Shown in pieces: positions 19,851 through 28,924 of a stretch of DNA of 64,000 nucleotides (the first letter of the stretch is position 1; the number at the start of each line of letters is the position of its first letter). The position numbers and the translations under genes were made by a program. The stretch is from Chitinibacter bivalviorum (lineage in GTDB: Bacteria > Pseudomonadota > Gammaproteobacteria > Burkholderiales > Chitinibacteraceae), in contig NZ_CP058627.1 in assembly GCF_013403565.1 (NCBI RefSeq), forward strand, positions 620,001 to 684,000, written 5' to 3'. The notes under the pieces were generated by a model that saw only the letters and a list, made by a program, of their open reading frames with translations, did not search any database and was not told the DNA's origin.

Positions 19851-20897
19851 ATGAAAAAAGTACTTATTCTCGGTGTGAATGGTTTTATTGGTCATCATCT
19901 GACTAAGCGCATTTTGGAAACCACGGACTGGGAAGTCTTCGGCATGGATATGTATGCTGATAAGGTGAGTGAATTTAGCGCAAATCCACGCTTCCACTTC
20001 TTTGAGGGTGACATCACGATCAACCAAGAGTGGATTGAATATCATGTAAAAAAATGTGATGTCGTTCTCCCTTTGGTCGCAATTGCAACGCCAGCGACCT
20101 ATGTGCAAGCGCCGCTGCGTGTATTTGAACTCGATTTTGAAGCTAACCTGCCCATTATTAAATGGTGCGTGAAATACAAAAAACGCGTGGTCTTCCCATC
20201 CACGTCCGAAGTCTATGGCATGTGTGCTGATGAAGAGTTTGATCCAGAAAACTCAAACCTCGTGTATGGCCCAATTAACAAGCCACGCTGGATTTACGCC
20301 TGCTCAAAACAATTGATGGATCGCGTCATTGCCGCGTATGGTCAGCAAGAAGGGCTTGATTACACGTTATTCCGTCCATTTAACTGGATCGGTGCGGGCC
20401 TCGATAGTATTCATACGCCCAAGGAAGGCTCTAGCCGCGTGATTACCCAGTTCCTTGGTCATATTGTTCGTGGCGAGACGATTAAACTGGTGGATGGCGG
20501 TAGCCAAAAACGTGCGTTTACCTATATCGATGATGGTATTGCTGCGCTGGTTAAAATTATTAAGAACAAAGACGGTAAAGCGACACGCCAGATCTACAAT
20601 ATTGGCAATCCAAAAAACAATTACTCAGTGCGCGAATTGTCCGAAATGATGTTGTCTCTGGCCAAGCAATACCCTGAATATGCAGAAGGCGTAGCTAAAG
20701 TTAATGTGGTAGAAACGACGTCAGGTGAATACTATGGCAAGGGCTATCAGGACGTACAAAATCGTGTACCAAAAATTGACAACACCATGACAGATTTGGA
20801 TTGGGCGCCAAGCACGAGCATGGAAGATGCATTAAAAGGCATTTTTGAGTTTTACCGCGATCAAGCGGCGGCAGTCCGAGATTTGGCAGACGTATGA
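19851..20897 (+). CDS. arnA: UDP-glucuronic acid decarboxylase/dehydrogenase (separate ArnA C-terminal domain)
   Basis: NAD-dependent short-chain dehydrogenase/reductase that oxidatively decarboxylates UDP-glucuronic acid to the 4-keto pentose used by ArnB. It has 348 residues, equal to the C-terminal half of fused ArnA. The Rossmann motif GVNGFIG is at residues 8-14, followed by the catalytic PSTSEVYG, the YxxxK pair in YACSKQLMDR, and the arginine of FRPFNWIG. A good AGGGCGGG ribosome-binding sequence precedes the ATG, showing independent translation. It overlaps arnD by four bases. Confidence 0.93.
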   Translation: MKKVLILGVNGFIGHHLTKRILETTDWEVFGMDMYADKVSEFSANPRFHFFEGDITINQEWIEYHVKKCDVVLPLVAIATPATYVQAPLRVFELDFEANLPIIKWCVKYKKRVVFPSTSEVYGMCADEEFDPENSNLVYGPINKPRWIYACSKQLMDRVIAAYGQQEGLDYTLFRPFNWIGAGLDSIHTPKEGSSRVITQFLGHIVRGETIKLVDGGSQKRAFTYIDDGIAALVKIIKNKDGKATRQIYNIGNPKNNYSVRELSEMMLSLAKQYPEYAEGVAKVNVVETTSGEYYGKGYQDVQNRVPKIDNTMTDLDWAPSTSMEDALKGIFEFYRDQAAAVRDLADV

Positions 20898-21808
20898 AAC
20901 CGCTGTTAGCTTTGAAAATTGACGTTGATACTTGGCGTGGCACTCGTGAGGGGGTGCCACGGCTCATGGCTCTGCTCAAGAAATACAATGCAGGAGCGAC
21001 GTTTTTATTCAGTTTGGGCCCCGATCATACGGGCCGCGCCATCAAACGGGTATTTCGCCCAGGTTTTTTGAATAAAGTGTCACGCACTTCTGTTGTTGAG
21101 CACTACGGAATACGAACTCTTTTATACGGTACATTACTGCCAGGCCCAGATATCGGTCGGCGCGAAGTAGCCTTGTTGCGCTCGGTGCGCGATGCGGGTT
21201 TTGAAGTCGGCATTCATTGCTGGGATCATATCCGCTGGCAAGATTATGTTGCTGATAAAGATGCTCAATGGACGCAAAATGAAATGCAGCTGGCTGCTGA
21301 GCGCTTTGTTGAGATTTTTGGCGAGCCTGCAAAAACGCACGGTGCTGCGGGCTGGCAAATGAATGAAGCGGCTTACGCATTTGAGGCGGAGTTAGGCTTA
21401 ATTTATGCGTCAGATGGTCGAGGTACACATCCATTTCAACCCGTTTCTACTGAAGGTAAGTTAATCGGCGTCCCGCAATTACCTAGTACCTTGCCAACGC
21501 TGGATGAATTGATTGGCTTGGATGGATGGACTGAGGCTAATGTACACGAGCATTTGCTCATGCTGACCGAGTCTAAAATTAATACCCCTCATGTGTATAC
21601 GCTGCATGCTGAATTAGAAGGACAGCGTCTGGCAGATACATTCGAGAAATTGTTGCTTGGGTGGCAAAATCAAGGCTATCAATTGGTCAGTTGTAAAGCA
21701 GCGTTTGAATCGCTGGATATGAAGCAATTGCCGCGCCATCAAGTTTTGATGGGGGAGATTGCGGGCCGAAGCGGGGTATTGGCTTTGCAAGGCGGCGCTG
21801 AAAAGTAA
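20894..21808 (+). CDS. arnD: 4-deoxy-4-formamido-L-arabinose-phosphoundecaprenol deformylase
   Basis: Polysaccharide-deacetylase-like (NodB fold) enzyme that removes the formyl group from the undecaprenyl-linked sugar. It has 304 residues. It shows the metal site KIDVDTWRGTREGVPRLM at the N-terminus, GATFLFSLGPDHTGRAIKR, and EVGIHCWDHIRWQDY with the metal-ligand histidines. It is the last gene of the arn operon and runs into a strong terminator. No arnE/arnF flippase genes and no ugd are present nearby, so those steps must be encoded elsewhere or done by other proteins. Confidence 0.93.
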   Translation: MKPLLALKIDVDTWRGTREGVPRLMALLKKYNAGATFLFSLGPDHTGRAIKRVFRPGFLNKVSRTSVVEHYGIRTLLYGTLLPGPDIGRREVALLRSVRDAGFEVGIHCWDHIRWQDYVADKDAQWTQNEMQLAAERFVEIFGEPAKTHGAAGWQMNEAAYAFEAELGLIYASDGRGTHPFQPVSTEGKLIGVPQLPSTLPTLDELIGLDGWTEANVHEHLLMLTESKINTPHVYTLHAELEGQRLADTFEKLLLGWQNQGYQLVSCKAAFESLDMKQLPRHQVLMGEIAGRSGVLALQGGAEK

Positions 21809-21840
21809 GCCATTTCTAGTTTTTTTTTAGATTAAATAAA

Positions 21841-21867
21841 AAAAGCCCATCAGATGATGGGCTTTTT
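21841..21867. terminator. Bidirectional terminator between arnD and mdh
   Basis: Stem AAAAGCCCATCA / TGATGGGCTTTT flanked by A-runs on the left and T-runs on the right. It ends the arn operon on the plus strand and mdh on the minus strand. Confidence 0.92.
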
Positions 21868-21883
21868 CTTGGGAATGAGCAAA

Positions 21884-22864
21884 TTAAGCGAGTAGGTGTT
21901 TTACCGCATCACGCTCTTCAGACAATTCTTTTGCCGTTGCATCCATACGAGCACGGCTAAATTCGCTGATTTCCAAACCTTGGATGATGGTGTATTTACC
22001 ATCTTTACAAGTTACTGGGTAACCGTAGATCAGGTCTTCATAGCCATATTCGCCATTTGCTGGCACGCCCATGGTAACCCAATCGCCTTCCGGAGTGCCC
22101 AATACCCAGTTGCGGATATGGTCGATCGCTGCATTGGCTGCAGAAGCCGCAGAAGACAAACCGCGTGCTTTAATAATGGCTGCACCACGTTGTTGCACAG
22201 TTGGGATGAATTCAGTTTCGAGCCATTTTTGATCGTTGATCAAAGTAGCTGCACTCGCGCCTTTCACTTCAGCGTGGAACAAATCTGGGTACTGTGTCGC
22301 AGAGTGATTGCCCCAGATGATCATTTTGCTTACATCAGTCACAGCTGTGCCGGTTTTCTGCGCGATTTGAGTCAAGGCGCGGTTATGGTCCAGACGCATC
22401 ATGGCAGTGAAATTGGCTGGGTTCAGATCCGGCGCGTTTTTCATTGCAATGTAAGCGTTGGTGTTCGCTGGATTGCCAACTACCAATACTTTAACGTCAC
22501 GGCTAGCTACTTTATTGAGTGCTTTACCTTGAGTGGTAAAGATTGCGCCGTTGGCTTCGAGCAAGTCTTTGCGCTCCATGCCTGGGCCACGTGGACGTGC
22601 GCCAACCAGCAAGGCGATGTCTACATCTTTAAAGGCAACTTCAGGATCATCGCTTTGTACGATACCTTGCAGTAATGGGAATGCGCAGTCATCCAATTCC
22701 ATCACTACGCCGTTCAATGCTGGCAATGAAGGTGTGATATCAAGCAATTGCAAGATAACAGGCTGATCTGGGCCGAGCATCGCGCCAGAAGCAATACGGA
22801 ATAAGAGGCTGTAGCCAATTTGACCAGCAGCACCAGTGACGGCAACGCGTACAGGTTTTTTCAT
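21884..22864 (-). CDS. mdh: Malate dehydrogenase (NAD)
   Basis: TCA enzyme interconverting malate and oxaloacetate. It has 326 residues of the longer MDH type common in betaproteobacteria. The NAD-binding [17 protein letters not shown] is near the N-terminus, and [18 protein letters not shown] contains the substrate-binding arginines. The catalytic histidine is in [11 protein letters not shown]. The ATG at 22864 (MKKPVRVAV) is chosen over an upstream ATG at 22930, which would add an unmatched leader; GGAG lies ahead of it. It is transcribed away from the GntR gene and the sdh operon, with a shared regulatory gap. Confidence 0.95.
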   Translation of the reverse strand: MKKPVRVAVTGAAGQIGYSLLFRIASGAMLGPDQPVILQLLDITPSLPALNGVVMELDDCAFPLLQGIVQSDDPEVAFKDVDIALLVGARPRGPGMERKDLLEANGAIFTTQGKALNKVASRDVKVLVVGNPANTNAYIAMKNAPDLNPANFTAMMRLDHNRALTQIAQKTGTAVTDVSKMIIWGNHSATQYPDLFHAEVKGASAATLINDQKWLETEFIPTVQQRGAAIIKARGLSSAASAANAAIDHIRNWVLGTPEGDWVTMGVPANGEYGYEDLIYGYPVTCKDGKYTIIQGLEISEFSRARMDATAKELSEERDAVKHLLA

Positions 22865-23036
22865 TTTTGAACGACTCCGATTAGCGGCAAATACGCCAGC
22901 GACAAAATAGATCAGTGCTTGTAACTGCACAACTTAAGCAACAAGGCTTTGATGTTTAGCAAAACAAGTTTAGCACGATGAGACTTTTTTGGGAAAAAAG
23001 TGACGGTTTTGCTGGTTAAAATGTATTGTATCTTTT

Positions 23037-23050
23037 GTCTTATATAAGAC
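23037..23050. promoter_or_regulatory. Palindromic operator candidate for the adjacent GntR regulator
   Basis: Perfect 14-base palindrome GTCTTATATAAGAC in the divergent gap, 43 bases before the gntR start and 172 bases from mdh. GntR-family proteins bind short palindromes of this form, often in their own promoters. Control of gntR itself and perhaps mdh is an inference. No second copy was seen in front of sdhC. Confidence 0.6.
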
Positions 23051-23093
23051 TGTAGTAGACTCTGCGCCGACAACATGATAAAAAGCGCATGGA

Positions 23094-23813
23094 ATGAAAA
23101 AATTAGCTGCACAGCCTTTGTATAAGCAAGTGATTCGCGAAGTGATGGCTGCGGTCGAAGCTGGCGAATGGCAGGAAGATGAAAGTCTTCCGAGCGAAGT
23201 GGAGTTGGGGCAGCGATTTGGGGTTAGCCAAGGTACTGTGCGTAAAGCCTTAGATGCTTTGGTGGCCGAATCAGTGTTGTATCGACGCCAAGGCGTTGGC
23301 ACTTTTGTCGCTGGGATGAGCGACTTTCTGATGCGTGGTCGTTTTGCGCTACTCACTGACCCCAAAGGTGAGGTACCAAAGATTGAGTTGCTCGGTTGCG
23401 TCAAGATACACGCAGGCGAGCAGTTGGCTGAAATTTTAGGTTTGCGCCGCGGTGCCGCACTTTGGCAAGTACGTCGATTATTACGGGTTGCAGGGCAAAT
23501 TGTAGGTTTGGAAGAGTTGCTATTGCCTGAGGCGAATTTCCCCGAATTGGAAATGCGCCGGATTCGTGAGCTAAAAGGCAATTTGCGGGAATTATGTTGG
23601 CGTGACTTTGGTGTGCGCCTGCAGGATGGAGAAACGCGTTACCGAGCAGTGTGTGCAGGATCTGCTGAAGCTAGGTTGTTGCAAGTGGAGCTGAATGAGC
23701 CTTTGTTGCAACTAGTGCGCTTGGCTAAAGATTTTTCAGGAAAACCACAGGTGTGGAGTGTGGCTTGGCTGAAAACTGAGGAGCTGGCTTTTGAACCCTC
23801 AGTCTCTGCGTAG
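23094..23813 (+). CDS. GntR-family transcriptional regulator (HutC/UTRA type)
   Basis: A 239-residue regulator. The N-terminal winged helix-turn-helix (about 8-70) contains LPSEVELGQRFGVSQGTVRKALDALVAESVLYRRQGVGTFV, the classic GntR signature. The C-terminal half is a UTRA effector-binding domain. It sits between divergent mdh and sdhC, a position in which a GntR regulator of TCA genes is common in betaproteobacteria. Its likely operator is the 14-base palindrome just upstream. The effector is unknown; a TCA-cycle acid is plausible from context. It is 115 bases ahead of sdhC, so read-through into sdh is possible. Confidence 0.88.
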   Translation: MKKLAAQPLYKQVIREVMAAVEAGEWQEDESLPSEVELGQRFGVSQGTVRKALDALVAESVLYRRQGVGTFVAGMSDFLMRGRFALLTDPKGEVPKIELLGCVKIHAGEQLAEILGLRRGAALWQVRRLLRVAGQIVGLEELLLPEANFPELEMRRIRELKGNLRELCWRDFGVRLQDGETRYRAVCAGSAEARLLQVELNEPLLQLVRLAKDFSGKPQVWSVAWLKTEELAFEPSVSA

Positions 23814-23928
23814 ATGATCGGGCAGTATGGTTATTTTCTAGGGTTTATGAGACTGGCGCATTGATTTGGGTCAGATTGTAAAAAGTAGTATCAAAACTTC
23901 ATTTGGTTAATACAGAGGAAATGAGCGC

Positions 23929-24303
23929 ATGCAAAAAGCACGCCCTAAGCATCTGAATTTAGCGGTCATCAAGTTTCCGTTGCCCGCTATAGTTTCAGGC
24001 TTACACCGCATTAGCGGTGCATTGTTGGCTTTATCAATCCCTTTCATGCTTTATGCCTTGGAAGGGTCTTTATCGAGTGCCGAGCGTTTTGCTGCATTCA
24101 AAGAATGCATCGCTCATCCAGTGATCAAATTATTTTTGCTGGTCGTGCTGTGGGCTTATTTGCACCACGCCTGTGCGGGTATCCGCTTTTTGATGATGGA
24201 CATTCATAAAGGCGTTGATTTAAAACCTGCTCGCTTGACGGCAAAAATCGTTATGGCTGTGAGCATCACATTAACCGTCATTATTGGAGCGTTGACATGG
24301 TAA
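23929..24303 (+). CDS. sdhC: Succinate dehydrogenase cytochrome b556 subunit
   Basis: Membrane anchor of complex II, binding haem b and ubiquinone. It has 124 residues and three membrane helices. It begins with RPKHLNLAVIKFPLPAIVSGLHRISGALLAL, where the SGLHRISG box (ubiquinone-site serine and arginine) is diagnostic. The axial haem histidine is probably in LHHACAGIRFLMMD. It overlaps sdhD by seven bases and is the first gene of sdhCDAB. The ribosome-binding sequence is GAGGAAA. Confidence 0.93.
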   Translation: MQKARPKHLNLAVIKFPLPAIVSGLHRISGALLALSIPFMLYALEGSLSSAERFAAFKECIAHPVIKLFLLVVLWAYLHHACAGIRFLMMDIHKGVDLKPARLTAKIVMAVSITLTVIIGALTW

Positions 24304-24647
24304 AGCGTCATGTTGTGGGTGCGCATTACGGTTTGCGCGATTGGCTGGTGCAGCGCGTAACTGCGGTGATTATGCTGGCGTTCACCATCGGTGTGGTGGC
24401 GTTCATTTTGTTGGCGAATGGCGCTTCATTTGAAGCGTGGCAACAATTGTTCGCCTGTACTTGGGTGAAAGTGGGTACGACGATCGCGATTACGGCTTTG
24501 TTGTGGCATGCATGGGTTGGTGTGCGTGATATCTGGATGGATTACATCCAGCACGTAGGCGTGCGTTTGACAATGCACGTACTGACGCTGCTATGGTTGC
24601 TCGGCAGCTTGATTTATATGGTTAAAGTAGTGTGGGGTGTTGCATGA
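24297..24647 (+). CDS. sdhD: Succinate dehydrogenase hydrophobic membrane anchor subunit
   Basis: Second membrane anchor of complex II: 116 residues and three membrane helices (about 20-40, 55-75, 90-110). [19 protein letters not shown] carries the conserved arginine near the quinone site, and [16 protein letters not shown] provides a histidine and the DIWMDY tail typical of SdhD. It overlaps sdhC upstream and sdhA downstream (ATGA), so the four subunits are translated as a coupled set. Confidence 0.92.
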   Translation: MVKRHVVGAHYGLRDWLVQRVTAVIMLAFTIGVVAFILLANGASFEAWQQLFACTWVKVGTTIAITALLWHAWVGVRDIWMDYIQHVGVRLTMHVLTLLWLLGSLIYMVKVVWGVA

Positions 24648-26422
24648 CCAAGGCTATTCCAGTTCGCAAGTTTGACGCCATTATTGTTGGCGCGGGTGGT
24701 GCAGGTCTGCGTGCCGCATTGCAACTCTCTGAAGCGGGTATGAAAACCGCAGTACTGTCGAAAGTATTCCCAACGCGTTCGCACACAGTTGCTGCGCAAG
24801 GTGGTGTTTCGGCCTCTTTGGGTAATTCAGAGCCAGATCATTGGCACTGGCATATGTATGACACAGTAAAAGGTTCGGATTGGTTGGGTGACCAAGACGC
24901 GATCGAATTCATGTGTCGTGAAGCACCAAACGTGGTGATCGAGCTTGAACATTTCGGTATGCCGTTTGACCGTAACTCTGATGGCACGATCTATCAGCGT
25001 CCATTTGGCGGCCACATGAGCAACTTTGGTGAAAAACCAGTTCGCCGTGCCTGTGCTGCCGCTGACCGTACTGGTCATGCCATGTTGCACGCTTTGTACC
25101 AGCGCAATGTACGCGCAAATACTCAATTCTTCGTTGAGTGGATGGCGCTCGATCTGATTCGTGACGAAGAAGGCAATGTACAAGGTGTTGTGGCGATGGA
25201 GATGGAAACATCTGAAGTCGTGATTTTCCAAGCTAAAGCAACCTTGTTTGCCACGGGCGGCGCTGGCCGTATTTTCTCGTCTTCGACCAATGCCTTTATC
25301 AATACTGGCGATGGTCTGGGTATGGCTGCGCGTGCAGGCATTCCGCTCGAAGACATGGAATTCTGGCAATTCCACCCAACTGGCGTAGCTGGTGCAGGTG
25401 TATTGATCACCGAAGGTGTACGCGGCGAAGGCGGCATTTTGCGTAACTCGGAAGGCGAGCGTTTCATGGAACGCTACGCGCCCAACGCCAAAGACTTGGC
25501 CTCACGTGACGTTGTATCACGTGCGATGGTGACCGAAATTAACGAAGGCCGTGGCTGTGGTCCAAATAAAGACCACGTTTTGCTCGACATTACCCACCTT
25601 GATCCAGACGTGATCATGTCGAAATTGCCAGGTATTCGTGAAATTTCGATCAAGTTTGCCGGTGTTGACCCAATTAAAGCGCCAATCCCTGTTGTACCAA
25701 CTTGCCACTACCAGATGGGCGGTATCCCGACCAATTACAAAGGTGAAGTGGTGTTGGGCGAGCAAACTGTAAAAGGTTTCTACGCGGCGGGTGAGTGCGC
25801 ATGTGCTTCTGTCCACGGCGCTAACCGCTTGGGTACGAACTCATTGCTGGACTTGTTGGTGTTTGGTAAATCATCAGGTAATAGCATGATTGACTTTATC
25901 AAGTCAGCGCCAAAAGACTTGCCAGAAGTGGCGATGAAAGACGTTGAGCGTTCGGTAGCACGGGTGGCGCGTTTGGATAACCAAACTAGCGGTACCAATG
26001 TGAACGAAGCGCGTTTGGCGATGCAGCGCACGATGCAAGCGCATTGTGGTGTATTCCGCTTTAACGACATGCTTAAACAAGGCGTTTCGAAGATTCTGGA
26101 AGTTGAGCAAATGGTGAAAAACACCGTGATTGCCGACAAATCCAAGACTTTCAATACCGCACGCCTTGAAGCGCTCGAGTTGGAAAACCTGATCGAAGTG
26201 GCCAAAGCCACGATGATCTCTGCTGAAGCGCGTAAAGAATCGCGTGGCGCCCATGTGCGTGATGATGCAGAAGACACTGCTGAGCGTCCAAATGGCCGTG
26301 ACGATGCAAACTGGTTGAAACATACCTTGTGGCACCGTGAAGGCAATCAACTTGAATACAAACCAGTCAATATGAAGCCTTTGACTGTTGACACGATCGC
26401 GTTGAAAACGCGTTCGTACTAA
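24644..26422 (+). CDS. sdhA: Succinate dehydrogenase flavoprotein subunit
   Basis: Catalytic subunit of complex II, oxidising succinate to fumarate with covalently bound FAD. It has 592 residues. The FAD-binding [14 protein letters not shown] is near the N-terminus, and the flavinylated histidine is in [17 protein letters not shown]. Substrate-site residues are in [16 protein letters not shown] and the R/H-containing [14 protein letters not shown]. The ATG at 24644, inside the sdhD stop codon, is chosen over an ATG four codons upstream. SdhE, encoded downstream, attaches the FAD. Confidence 0.96.
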   Translation: MTKAIPVRKFDAIIVGAGGAGLRAALQLSEAGMKTAVLSKVFPTRSHTVAAQGGVSASLGNSEPDHWHWHMYDTVKGSDWLGDQDAIEFMCREAPNVVIELEHFGMPFDRNSDGTIYQRPFGGHMSNFGEKPVRRACAAADRTGHAMLHALYQRNVRANTQFFVEWMALDLIRDEEGNVQGVVAMEMETSEVVIFQAKATLFATGGAGRIFSSSTNAFINTGDGLGMAARAGIPLEDMEFWQFHPTGVAGAGVLITEGVRGEGGILRNSEGERFMERYAPNAKDLASRDVVSRAMVTEINEGRGCGPNKDHVLLDITHLDPDVIMSKLPGIREISIKFAGVDPIKAPIPVVPTCHYQMGGIPTNYKGEVVLGEQTVKGFYAAGECACASVHGANRLGTNSLLDLLVFGKSSGNSMIDFIKSAPKDLPEVAMKDVERSVARVARLDNQTSGTNVNEARLAMQRTMQAHCGVFRFNDMLKQGVSKILEVEQMVKNTVIADKSKTFNTARLEALELENLIEVAKATMISAEARKESRGAHVRDDAEDTAERPNGRDDANWLKHTLWHREGNQLEYKPVNMKPLTVDTIALKTRSY

Positions 26423-26433
26423 GAGGATCGAAT

Positions 26434-27147
26434 ATGACTACTCAAACCGTCAAATTCCGTGTTTATCGCTACGATCCAGATAAAGACGCTAAACCGTATA
26501 TGCAAGACATCAGCGTAGAAGTCGATACTACGACTGAACGCAAATTGCTCGATGCCTTGGTGAAATTGAAAGTCGTGGATGAATCATTGTCATTCCGTCG
26601 CTCTTGCCGTGAAGGTGTGTGTGGCTCGGACGCGATGAACATTAATGGCAAAAATGGTCTGGCCTGTATTACTGACATCGACACGCTCAAACAGCCAATC
26701 GAAGTGCGCCCGCTGCCAGGCTTGCCTGTGATTCGCGACCTGATCGTCGATATGACGCAGTTCTTCAAGCAATATCACTCGATCAAGCCTTACGTAATTA
26801 ACGACAGCCCAGCGCCGGATCGTGAACGTCTGCAAAGCCAAGAAGATCGTAAAGAGCTCGATGGCTTGTACGAATGTATCTTGTGCGCTTGCTGTTCGAC
26901 GTCTTGCCCATCGTTCTGGTGGAATCCTGATAAGTTCGTTGGCCCAGCTGGTCTGCTCGCAGCGTATCGCTTTATTGCGGATACCCGTGACGAAGCAACA
27001 AACCAGCGTTTGGATAATCTGGAAGACCCATATCGCCTGTTCCGCTGCCACAGCATCATGAACTGCGTGGATGTGTGCCCGAAAGAGCTCAATCCAACTA
27101 AAGCCATCGGTAAGATCAAAGATCTGATGGTTAAACGTATTAGCTAA
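26434..27147 (+). CDS. sdhB: Succinate dehydrogenase iron-sulfur subunit
   Basis: Electron-transfer subunit of complex II: 237 residues. The [2Fe-2S] site is CREGVCGSDAMNINGKNGLAC, with cluster ligands in the N-terminal half. The [4Fe-4S] and [3Fe-4S] sites are CILCACCSTSCPSFW and CHSIMNCVDVCPKELNP in the C-terminal half. It lies eleven bases after sdhA with a GAGGA ribosome-binding sequence. A palindromic element separates it from sdhE. Confidence 0.96.
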   Translation: MTTQTVKFRVYRYDPDKDAKPYMQDISVEVDTTTERKLLDALVKLKVVDESLSFRRSCREGVCGSDAMNINGKNGLACITDIDTLKQPIEVRPLPGLPVIRDLIVDMTQFFKQYHSIKPYVINDSPAPDRERLQSQEDRKELDGLYECILCACCSTSCPSFWWNPDKFVGPAGLLAAYRFIADTRDEATNQRLDNLEDPYRLFRCHSIMNCVDVCPKELNPTKAIGKIKDLMVKRIS

Positions 27148-27152
27148 TAAAG

Positions 27153-27203
27153 TGGGTATGTGCCTGTAAATCTTCTAGCTATTGATTTGCAGGCCAATAC
27201 CCA
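27153..27203. repeat. Intergenic palindromic element, GGGTAT...ATACCC type (copy 2)
   Basis: Arms 27153-27172 and 27184-27203 pair over 20 bases with two mismatches and one G-U wobble, around an 11-base loop. The ends are TGGGTAT and ATACCCA, as in the copy after uraA, but the inner sequence is different, so pairing is conserved rather than sequence. It begins five bases after the sdhB stop and ends 14 bases before the sdhE start, inside the sdh transcript. Confidence 0.75.
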
Positions 27204-27217
27204 TGTAGGGGGGCACG

Positions 27218-27502
27218 ATGGATGAAGTAGAACTCAAGCGCATTATCTGGCGTTCGCGCCGCGGTTTGTTGGAGCTAGATTTACAGCTTGAACGTTTTGT
27301 GAATGAAGTTCTACCGACATTGAACGAGCAAGAACTGGCGGTGTACGAGCAAATTTTGATGCTGCCAGACTGGGATTTCTTAGAGTATGTGAACGGCAAA
27401 TCGGTCTGTCCAGACCCCGAACTTGCCGTGATGATTGCGCGAATCAGCGCAGCAAACAATAACGCAGCCGGCATTGCCGAGCGCACTACAGAAGCGCTTT
27501 AA
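27218..27502 (+). CDS. sdhE: FAD assembly factor SdhE
   Basis: Small cytosolic flavinylation factor for SdhA (94 residues, DUF339 family). The diagnostic N-terminal motif RRGLLELDL follows [13 protein letters not shown], and [17 protein letters not shown] sequence (here [12 protein letters not shown]) closes the domain. The ribosome-binding sequence AGGGGGG precedes the ATG. Its place between sdhB and gltA is the usual betaproteobacterial order. Confidence 0.93.
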   Translation: MDEVELKRIIWRSRRGLLELDLQLERFVNEVLPTLNEQELAVYEQILMLPDWDFLEYVNGKSVCPDPELAVMIARISAANNNAAGIAERTTEAL

Positions 27503-27515
27503 CAGGAGCAACACG

Positions 27516-28802
27516 ATGGAAAAGAAAGTCACGCTGACTTATAACGATGGCCAAAACACGCTGGAAATGCCTGTTTTGAAATCAACATTGGGTCCAGATG
27601 TAGTCGACATCCGTAGTTTTTCTAAAACTGGCATGTTTACTTTTGACCCCGGCTTTTTGGCAACTTCAAGCTGCGAATCGAAAATCACTTTTATTGATGG
27701 TGATTTGGGTCAGCTTTACTATCGTGGTTACCCTATCGAGCAGTTGGCTGAAGAGTCTGACTACCTCGAAGTGTGCTACCTGTTGATCAATGGTGAATTG
27801 CCAACTGCAGCGCAAAAAGCTGAGTTTCAAAAAACCGTGATGAGCCACACGATGATTCACGAGCAGTTGACGGCGTTCTTCAAAGGCTTCCGTCGTGATT
27901 CTCACCCAATGGCAATGATGGTCGGTGTGGTGGGTGCCTTGTCTGCGTTCTACCAAGACAGCCTGGATATCAATAATCCAGAACACCGCAAAGTAGCAAT
28001 GTTCCGTTTGATCTCTAAGATCCCAACGATTGCTGCGATGTGCTACCGCTACAACCAAGGTTTGCCATTCGTTTACCCACGTAACGATTTGAGCTACACC
28101 GCGAACTTCATGCACATGATGTTCTCTACTCCATGTGAAAAATACGAACCAAATCCAGTACTGGTTCGCGCGCTGGACGTGATCTTCACGCTGCACGCAG
28201 ACCATGAGCAAAATGCTTCAACGTCAACTGTACGTCTGGCTGGCTCGTCGGGTGCAAATCCATTTGCATGTATCGCTGCCGGTATCGCTTGCTTGTGGGG
28301 CCCATCGCACGGTGGCGCTAACGAAGCCGTATTGTTGATGCTGGACGAAATCGGTTCAGTGGAAGCCGTTCCAGCCTTCATGGAAGGTGTGAAAGCGAAA
28401 ACGCATAAACTGATGGGCTTTGGTCACCGCGTTTACAAAAACATGGACCCACGCGCCAATGTAATGCGTCGCATCTGTCACGAAGTATTGAATGAGCTCG
28501 GTCTGCAAGATGATCCGAAATTCAAACTGGCGATGGAATTGGAAAAAATCGCGCTGGAAGATCCGTACTTCATCGAGCGTAAGCTGTATCCAAACGTGGA
28601 CTTCTACTCAGGTATCGTTCAATCGGCCTTGGGTATTCCAGTACCTATGTTCACTGTGATCTTTGCGTTGGCTCGTACTGTGGGCTGGATTAGCCACTGG
28701 AACGAAATGATCTCTGATCCAGGTATGAAGATCGGTCGTCCACGTCAGCAATACACTGGCGCGGAAAAACGCGATTACGTACCAATGGACAAACGCGGCT
28801 AA
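27516..28802 (+). CDS. gltA: Citrate synthase
   Basis: Type II, probably hexameric and NADH-regulated citrate synthase condensing acetyl-CoA and oxaloacetate. It has 428 residues. Catalytic stretches are [41 protein letters not shown] and the aspartate-containing VDFYSGIV. The ATG at 27516 has AGGAG seven bases upstream; the longer in-frame start at 27435 lies inside sdhE and is rejected. It is thirteen bases after sdhE and probably on the same transcript. Confidence 0.96.
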   Translation: MEKKVTLTYNDGQNTLEMPVLKSTLGPDVVDIRSFSKTGMFTFDPGFLATSSCESKITFIDGDLGQLYYRGYPIEQLAEESDYLEVCYLLINGELPTAAQKAEFQKTVMSHTMIHEQLTAFFKGFRRDSHPMAMMVGVVGALSAFYQDSLDINNPEHRKVAMFRLISKIPTIAAMCYRYNQGLPFVYPRNDLSYTANFMHMMFSTPCEKYEPNPVLVRALDVIFTLHADHEQNASTSTVRLAGSSGANPFACIAAGIACLWGPSHGGANEAVLLMLDEIGSVEAVPAFMEGVKAKTHKLMGFGHRVYKNMDPRANVMRRICHEVLNELGLQDDPKFKLAMELEKIALEDPYFIERKLYPNVDFYSGIVQSALGIPVPMFTVIFALARTVGWISHWNEMISDPGMKIGRPRQQYTGAEKRDYVPMDKRG

Positions 28803-28924
28803 TCCCCGCGGTTCCTGCGCCCTTTTGTGAGTGCATAAGGGCGTAGCTGCATTGACCGGCCTTGCTGCGTTTGCCTATGGGCATCAGCTTGCAAGCAGGG
28901 CGGATAAAAACTGGATACACGGCA

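Noticed and set aside
24827..26350. Long minus-strand frames opposite sdhA
   Set aside because: Antisense shadows of a well-conserved gene, without start signals or recognisable domains; the same holds for long antisense frames opposite glnS, gltA, sucB, lpdA, mdh and ligA.
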